Positions 52,787 through 55,520 of a DNA stretch of 55,520 bases are shown here, piece by piece (position 1 is the first letter of the stretch; each line of letters opens with the position of its first letter). The notes beneath the pieces are model-generated. The model ran no database searches. It saw only the letters and a program-made list of their open reading frames with translations, and was not told where the DNA came from. The position numbers and the translations under genes were made by a program. The DNA lies in contig PMOS01000006.1 in NCBI GenBank assembly GCA_003161435.1, forward strand, positions 1-55,520, read 5' to 3'. Source of the stretch: Vulcanimicrobiota bacterium (GTDB lineage: Bacteria; Vulcanimicrobiota; Vulcanimicrobiia; Vulcanimicrobiales; Vulcanimicrobiaceae).

Positions 52787-54103
52787 TTAGGGATGCCTTG
52801 TGGGGAACGGAGCGGGCGCCGACCTCACTGAATGCATCGGCCCCGCCGGCCTAACTCCGAGAAGGAAGACGACCGGTGCCGGGGGCGAGACGGACGAGAC
52901 GGACAAGCCGGACGAGCCGATGCTGCGGCGCATGGACCGGTTGCCGAGCGTCACGGTTCCAGGACCATCTCCATACGGAGCGAGGCCGATGACCTTGTAT
53001 TTGGTCGTGTTCCAACCGCCGTTGAGAGCAGCCGTGAGTTTGATCGGCAGACCGGTCGGCAATCCGCTGACCGCGAACGCACATTGCTGCCACGCCCCAC
53101 TTTGGGTCACGGCTCCGCGGCCGGTCCCGGGAGTCCCGGCCGGCGACATCGGCGAACCCGCGGACGGGGGACCGGCCTGGACTGACGCGCTCGCGGAGAG
53201 CGCGGCGCAGCCGCCCGTCGGCGCACCGTAGCCGTACGTCCACTCGACGATCACAGGGGCGCTCGCCATCCCGTGGGTCGGGACGTTGATCGGCTTCTGT
53301 GCCAGCAGAGCCATCGCGGTGTTTCCGCCGCTACTCGTCATGCTCCCGAGGAACTGAGAGAAACCTTGAGTCGAAACCTGCCCGAGGTTCAATTGGCCGA
53401 GCGCGGTGTTGACGGAACTCGTGAGGTTGATGCTCTGGGAGTCGAGCGCGTTTTGCCCCATCGCTTGAAAGTTCGGTCCGCCGAAGAAGGCGACGACCGA
53501 TGCGAGGTCTTGAATGAGGTCGGCCGGCAGATTGTGGCTGTCGAGGTGAGCGCCCGAGATGCTCCCGATCACCGATGTCACCGCGAGCGGTGCGGTCTGC
53601 GTCGGGACCGGAATCGTGGCAGTTAGCGTGCTGTTGAAGAGCACCGAGAAGCGCGGGTCCCCGTACGAACCGAAGACGGTCGGCGTCGTCGTCGTCAATT
53701 CGAGGTAGTTCCCCGTGATCGTGTAGACGATGACAAACGCGCCCCCGCTGAAACTCACGTCGAGCGAAGACGGCGGCGTCCCGGGGTTGCAGACGAAGTT
53801 CTCCGGATGGGCCGTGAAGCCCTTACCCATTCCGTTGGCGGAGGTCAGCTTCGCTTTGATCGCGCTGCACACGGCGGCCTTGTTGCTGTTGAAAGCGCCG
53901 TTCATCGCCGACAAGGCCAGACCGGCATAGTTGGTGACGGTACTGACCGGATTGCTGGCGGGCTGGGTGTAGTTCCAAGCCGACTTCGTCACCTGGATGG
54001 TGCCACCCGACGGCGAGGCGATGACCGGCGAAAAGAGTCCCGCGGCTTCGGCCGCGAGCACGAACGCCACAGCGACGGCGCCGAAACGGAGCGAATGCAG
54101 CAT
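52787..54103 (-). CDS. Secreted protein of unknown function
   Basis: A 438-aa exported protein. The signal peptide (MLHSLRFGAVAVAFVLAAEA then AGLFSPVIA) is followed by a Thr/Ser/Gly-rich mature part without membrane helices. The part shows beta-type segments such as VIVYTITGNYLELTTTTP, RFSVLFNSTLTATIPV, VIVEWTYGYGAPTGGCAALS and CAFAVSGLPTGLPIKLTAAL. The C-terminal 60 residues (LGNRSMRRSIGSSG ... FPTRHP) are basic and unlike the rest. The gene ends about 20 bp before the IS256 remnant, so the original 3' end may be lost. It follows the DUF3558-like gene at 54137 by 33 bp and is likely in that operon. No family is recognised. Confidence 0.68.
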   Translation of the reverse strand: MLHSLRFGAVAVAFVLAAEAAGLFSPVIASPSGGTIQVTKSAWNYTQPASNPVSTVTNYAGLALSAMNGAFNSNKAAVCSAIKAKLTSANGMGKGFTAHPENFVCNPGTPPSSLDVSFSGGAFVIVYTITGNYLELTTTTPTVFGSYGDPRFSVLFNSTLTATIPVPTQTAPLAVTSVIGSISGAHLDSHNLPADLIQDLASVVAFFGGPNFQAMGQNALDSQSINLTSSVNTALGQLNLGQVSTQGFSQFLGSMTSSGGNTAMALLAQKPINVPTHGMASAPVIVEWTYGYGAPTGGCAALSASASVQAGPPSAGSPMSPAGTPGTGRGAVTQSGAWQQCAFAVSGLPTGLPIKLTAALNGGWNTTKYKVIGLAPYGDGPGTVTLGNRSMRRSIGSSGLSVSSVSPPAPVVFLLGVRPAGPMHSVRSAPAPFPTRHP

Positions 54104-54136
54104 ATCAGCCCTCCTGAAGGGCGAAGCTGTGCGCGA

Positions 54137-54730
54137 TCATAGTCGTAGCGAGATGTCGTTGAGCAAGCCGAGCTCTTTCGTTAGCGCGCTGCTGGCTCCG
54201 GTGCTGCCTGGCGAGGCGGCGCCGATGTAGGCCAAGATGGCGACGACTTCATCTCCGTGTTTCGCCCAAACGACGCTCGCGCGACCGGGATTAGTGAAGA
54301 AGCAACTCAACCGCGCGTTGCGGCAGGGGGACGACCCAGGTGTCTGGGAGTCGTAGAGTTCTCCGGGGGAGCCGTCCTTCACCGCCTGCACGACCTTTTT
54401 GCATTGCGTCGCGTTGTGGCAAGCGCCGATCGTCCCCAGCGCCAGACCCACGTGTCGTATCGTCTGTGGCGTGAAGAGCGTCACTTGCACGATCCATGCG
54501 ATCTGTGGCTGTTCGACTTTGCTGATGACGCTGCTGAATGTACAAAGGCTGTCGGAGCCGGGAGTCGTGAGGTTCTCCATCGGCCCCCCAACGATGGCGG
54601 CGACACCCTGTGCGGAAATGAGATCGCAGGCCGCCGCCGGTTTCGCGACGGCCGGACGCGCCCCGGCAATCAGCTCCCCGGCGATCGTAACCGCGACCAG
54701 CAACGCGAGACCCCTCATCGACCGACGCAT
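54137..54730 (-). CDS. DUF3558-like secreted protein
   Basis: A 197-aa exported protein. The ATG at 54730 has a perfect GAGGAGG site and is preferred over an upstream frame extension. Signal MRRSMRGLALLVAVTIAGEL then IAGARPAVA. The domain begins AACDLISAQGVAAIVGGPME and shows SLCTFSS, GACHNATQCKK, SPCRNARLSCFF and AILAYIGAAS. The motif C-DLIS-AQGVAAI parallels CSLVTPDQL and CAMVSQQDV in its paralogues. Six Cys could form three disulfides. It heads the operon with 52787-54103 under the promoter at 54756-54785. Confidence 0.75.
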   Translation of the reverse strand: MRRSMRGLALLVAVTIAGELIAGARPAVAKPAAACDLISAQGVAAIVGGPMENLTTPGSDSLCTFSSVISKVEQPQIAWIVQVTLFTPQTIRHVGLALGTIGACHNATQCKKVVQAVKDGSPGELYDSQTPGSSPCRNARLSCFFTNPGRASVVWAKHGDEVVAILAYIGAASPGSTGASSALTKELGLLNDISLRL

Positions 54731-54755
54731 ATCGTTCCTCCTCGGGCGCCGACAT

Positions 54756-54785
54756 CGTATCGTGCGCGCGTCCCAGGGGCGTCCC
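54756..54785 (-). promoter_or_regulatory. SARP-like promoter: GGGACG-N5-GGGACG-N7-GATACG
   Basis: On the minus strand GGGACG (54780-54785) and GGGACG (54769-54774) have an 11-bp pitch, followed by CGCGCAC and GATACG (54756-54761). It precedes the DUF3558-like gene (ATG 54730) by 25 nt. One more GGGACG copy, in the 18-bp repeat, lies 18 bp upstream at 54798. Confidence 0.7.
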
Positions 54786-54814
54786 ATGGCCTCGCGGCGT
54801 CCCATGGCCTCGCG
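54779..54814. repeat. 18-bp tandem repeat upstream of the operator
   Basis: GCGTCCCATGGCCTCGCG occurs twice in tandem (54779-54796 and 54797-54814), and a partial third copy follows. Each carries one CGTCCC (GGGACG on minus). It may add binding sites for the same regulator. Confidence 0.7.
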
Positions 54815-54894
54815 TGGGACACTCCAGGGGTAGGGCACGGCTCGGCGCCGCGTAAAAGCCTAGTGAGTCTATGCGTCGCGCGTCGGCTCGGACG

Positions 54895-55512
54895 TCAACC
54901 GCCGCATCCGCCCTCTTCCTCTTCAGCTTTTTTCGCCGTTGCAATTTCGTCCGCCATCGTCTTCCCCTCGGCAGCGCTGCTGTCTTGGGTTACGGTAACC
55001 ATCACCGCCACAGCAATTCTACACGCAATTATTCGCCATTTTGGAACGGGTTTTATCGCCACTTCCTCGGTGACTGCCGTGTCCTCCGCCCCCTCCGGAT
55101 GGCGCCCGACCGCGTTTTCGTCGCGGAGCGTGCCGCTTGCCGGATCGACGATCCAGAACGCATAGGGCGGCCCGCCGGCTTGCGCAACCTCGGGAACCGG
55201 TTCCAGCAGCGAGGCACCCCGTGCAAGGTAGTCCGACATCCGCGCTCGAGCTTCGTCGGGAATCGCGGTCGATGCTTGAACCGCGCCACCCGGACGAAGC
55301 GCAACCATGCGCGTCCCGAGCGTCGTCGCGACGTCGAACGCGCCGAGCGCGTCGTTCGCCGCGCCGACGCCGCTCACGGGGACGTCTCCGTTGAGCAATT
55401 CGCGCTCGGCCAGAACGGCGGACGCGGCCCACACCGGACGCGCTTCGTCGGTTGTGAGCGGAATCGCGTCGTCGCTCGCGATGTCGCTCATGAGGCTTCC
55501 GTCGTTTGCCAT
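54895..55512 (-). CDS. Protein of unknown function with GGCGG tail
   Basis: A 205-aa protein, start MANDGSLMSDIASDDAIPLT. The first 140 residues are acidic and Ala-rich (PVWAASAVLAERELLNGDV; ATTLGTRMVALRPGG; VPEVAQAGGPPYAFWIVDPA). The basic region VPKWRIIACRIAVAVMVTVT could be a weak membrane segment. The C-terminus is KKAEEEEGGCGG. No signal peptide or family is recognised. A short acidic tail ending GGCGG hints at a modification or metal site; a RiPP precursor is less likely given its size. It stands upstream of the secreted-protein operon and is transcribed in the same direction, 164 bp away from it. Confidence 0.6.
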   Translation of the reverse strand: MANDGSLMSDIASDDAIPLTTDEARPVWAASAVLAERELLNGDVPVSGVGAANDALGAFDVATTLGTRMVALRPGGAVQASTAIPDEARARMSDYLARGASLLEPVPEVAQAGGPPYAFWIVDPASGTLRDENAVGRHPEGAEDTAVTEEVAIKPVPKWRIIACRIAVAVMVTVTQDSSAAEGKTMADEIATAKKAEEEEGGCGG

Positions 55513-55520
55513 CGCGATCA

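Overview
The window is a GC-rich chromosomal segment from a bacterium. An outer-membrane-type beta-barrel candidate (8769-9641) suggests a diderm. SARP-type activators, an HU with a Lys/Ala tail and DUF3558-like secreted proteins recall actinobacteria. A deep-branching high-GC lineage such as Eremiobacterota/Vulcanimicrobiota would fit, but nothing here proves it. No phage, CRISPR array or complete IS is present. Mobile signals are an IS256-type transposase remnant, two gene remnants, dispersed REP-like palindromes, a long palindrome behind nusG and a homing-endonuclease-like cassette abutting a tRNA.

Layout. 1-2975: the 3' part of a hybrid histidine kinase with three receiver domains, then a divergent CheR-type methyltransferase. 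3185-15194: a cation/potassium block. It holds a CPA1-type antiporter, a NarL-type regulator and a GAF histidine kinase in one overlapping operon. Head-to-head with it is a protein made of two tandem KdpD sensor domains and no kinase. On the minus strand follow two micro-ORFs, kdpF, kdpA, kdpB, kdpC and an outer-membrane protein in a tightly overlapping operon, with a divergent TetR-type regulator. 15571-23983: housekeeping and unknown genes (GNAT, membrane protein, DUF3465, anti-sigma-type ATPase, HU, S1-domain protein, NRAMP remnant, substrate-binding protein, secreted protein). 24351-25569: the conserved rpmG - tRNA-Trp - secE - nusG block. 25812-33758: GGDEF protein, tRNA-Arg, malate synthase, a SpoIIE-type phosphatase, fumarylacetoacetase and partner, tRNA-Thr. 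33887-35404: two PD-(D/E)XK nuclease genes flank an HNH gene, and the last one runs into the 5' end of tRNA-Thr. 35456-44286: a large LuxR-type ATPase regulator, then a selenocysteine-containing formate dehydrogenase operon (alpha, beta, NrfD-like gamma). 44780-55512: a 1157-aa SARP/BTAD-ATPase regulator followed by small secreted and cytoplasmic proteins.

Main observations. (1) Downstream of the SARP regulator, most transcription units start with the same promoter architecture, GGGACG-N5-GGGACG-N7-hexamer. The 11-bp direct-repeat pitch is that of SARP operators, so this looks like a local regulon of DUF3558-like secreted proteins and two paralogous WRGYVEH microproteins. (2) The duplicated nuclease genes both end in a copy of the first 10 nt of tRNA-Thr, suggesting repeated insertion at one tRNA target. 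(3) The Kdp sensor is split: duplicated KdpD input domains on one protein, and a separate kinase paired with a NarL-type rather than an OmpR-type regulator. (4) The formate dehydrogenase is read through an in-frame UGA at 39732, with a SECIS-like hairpin (loop GGTCT) just downstream.
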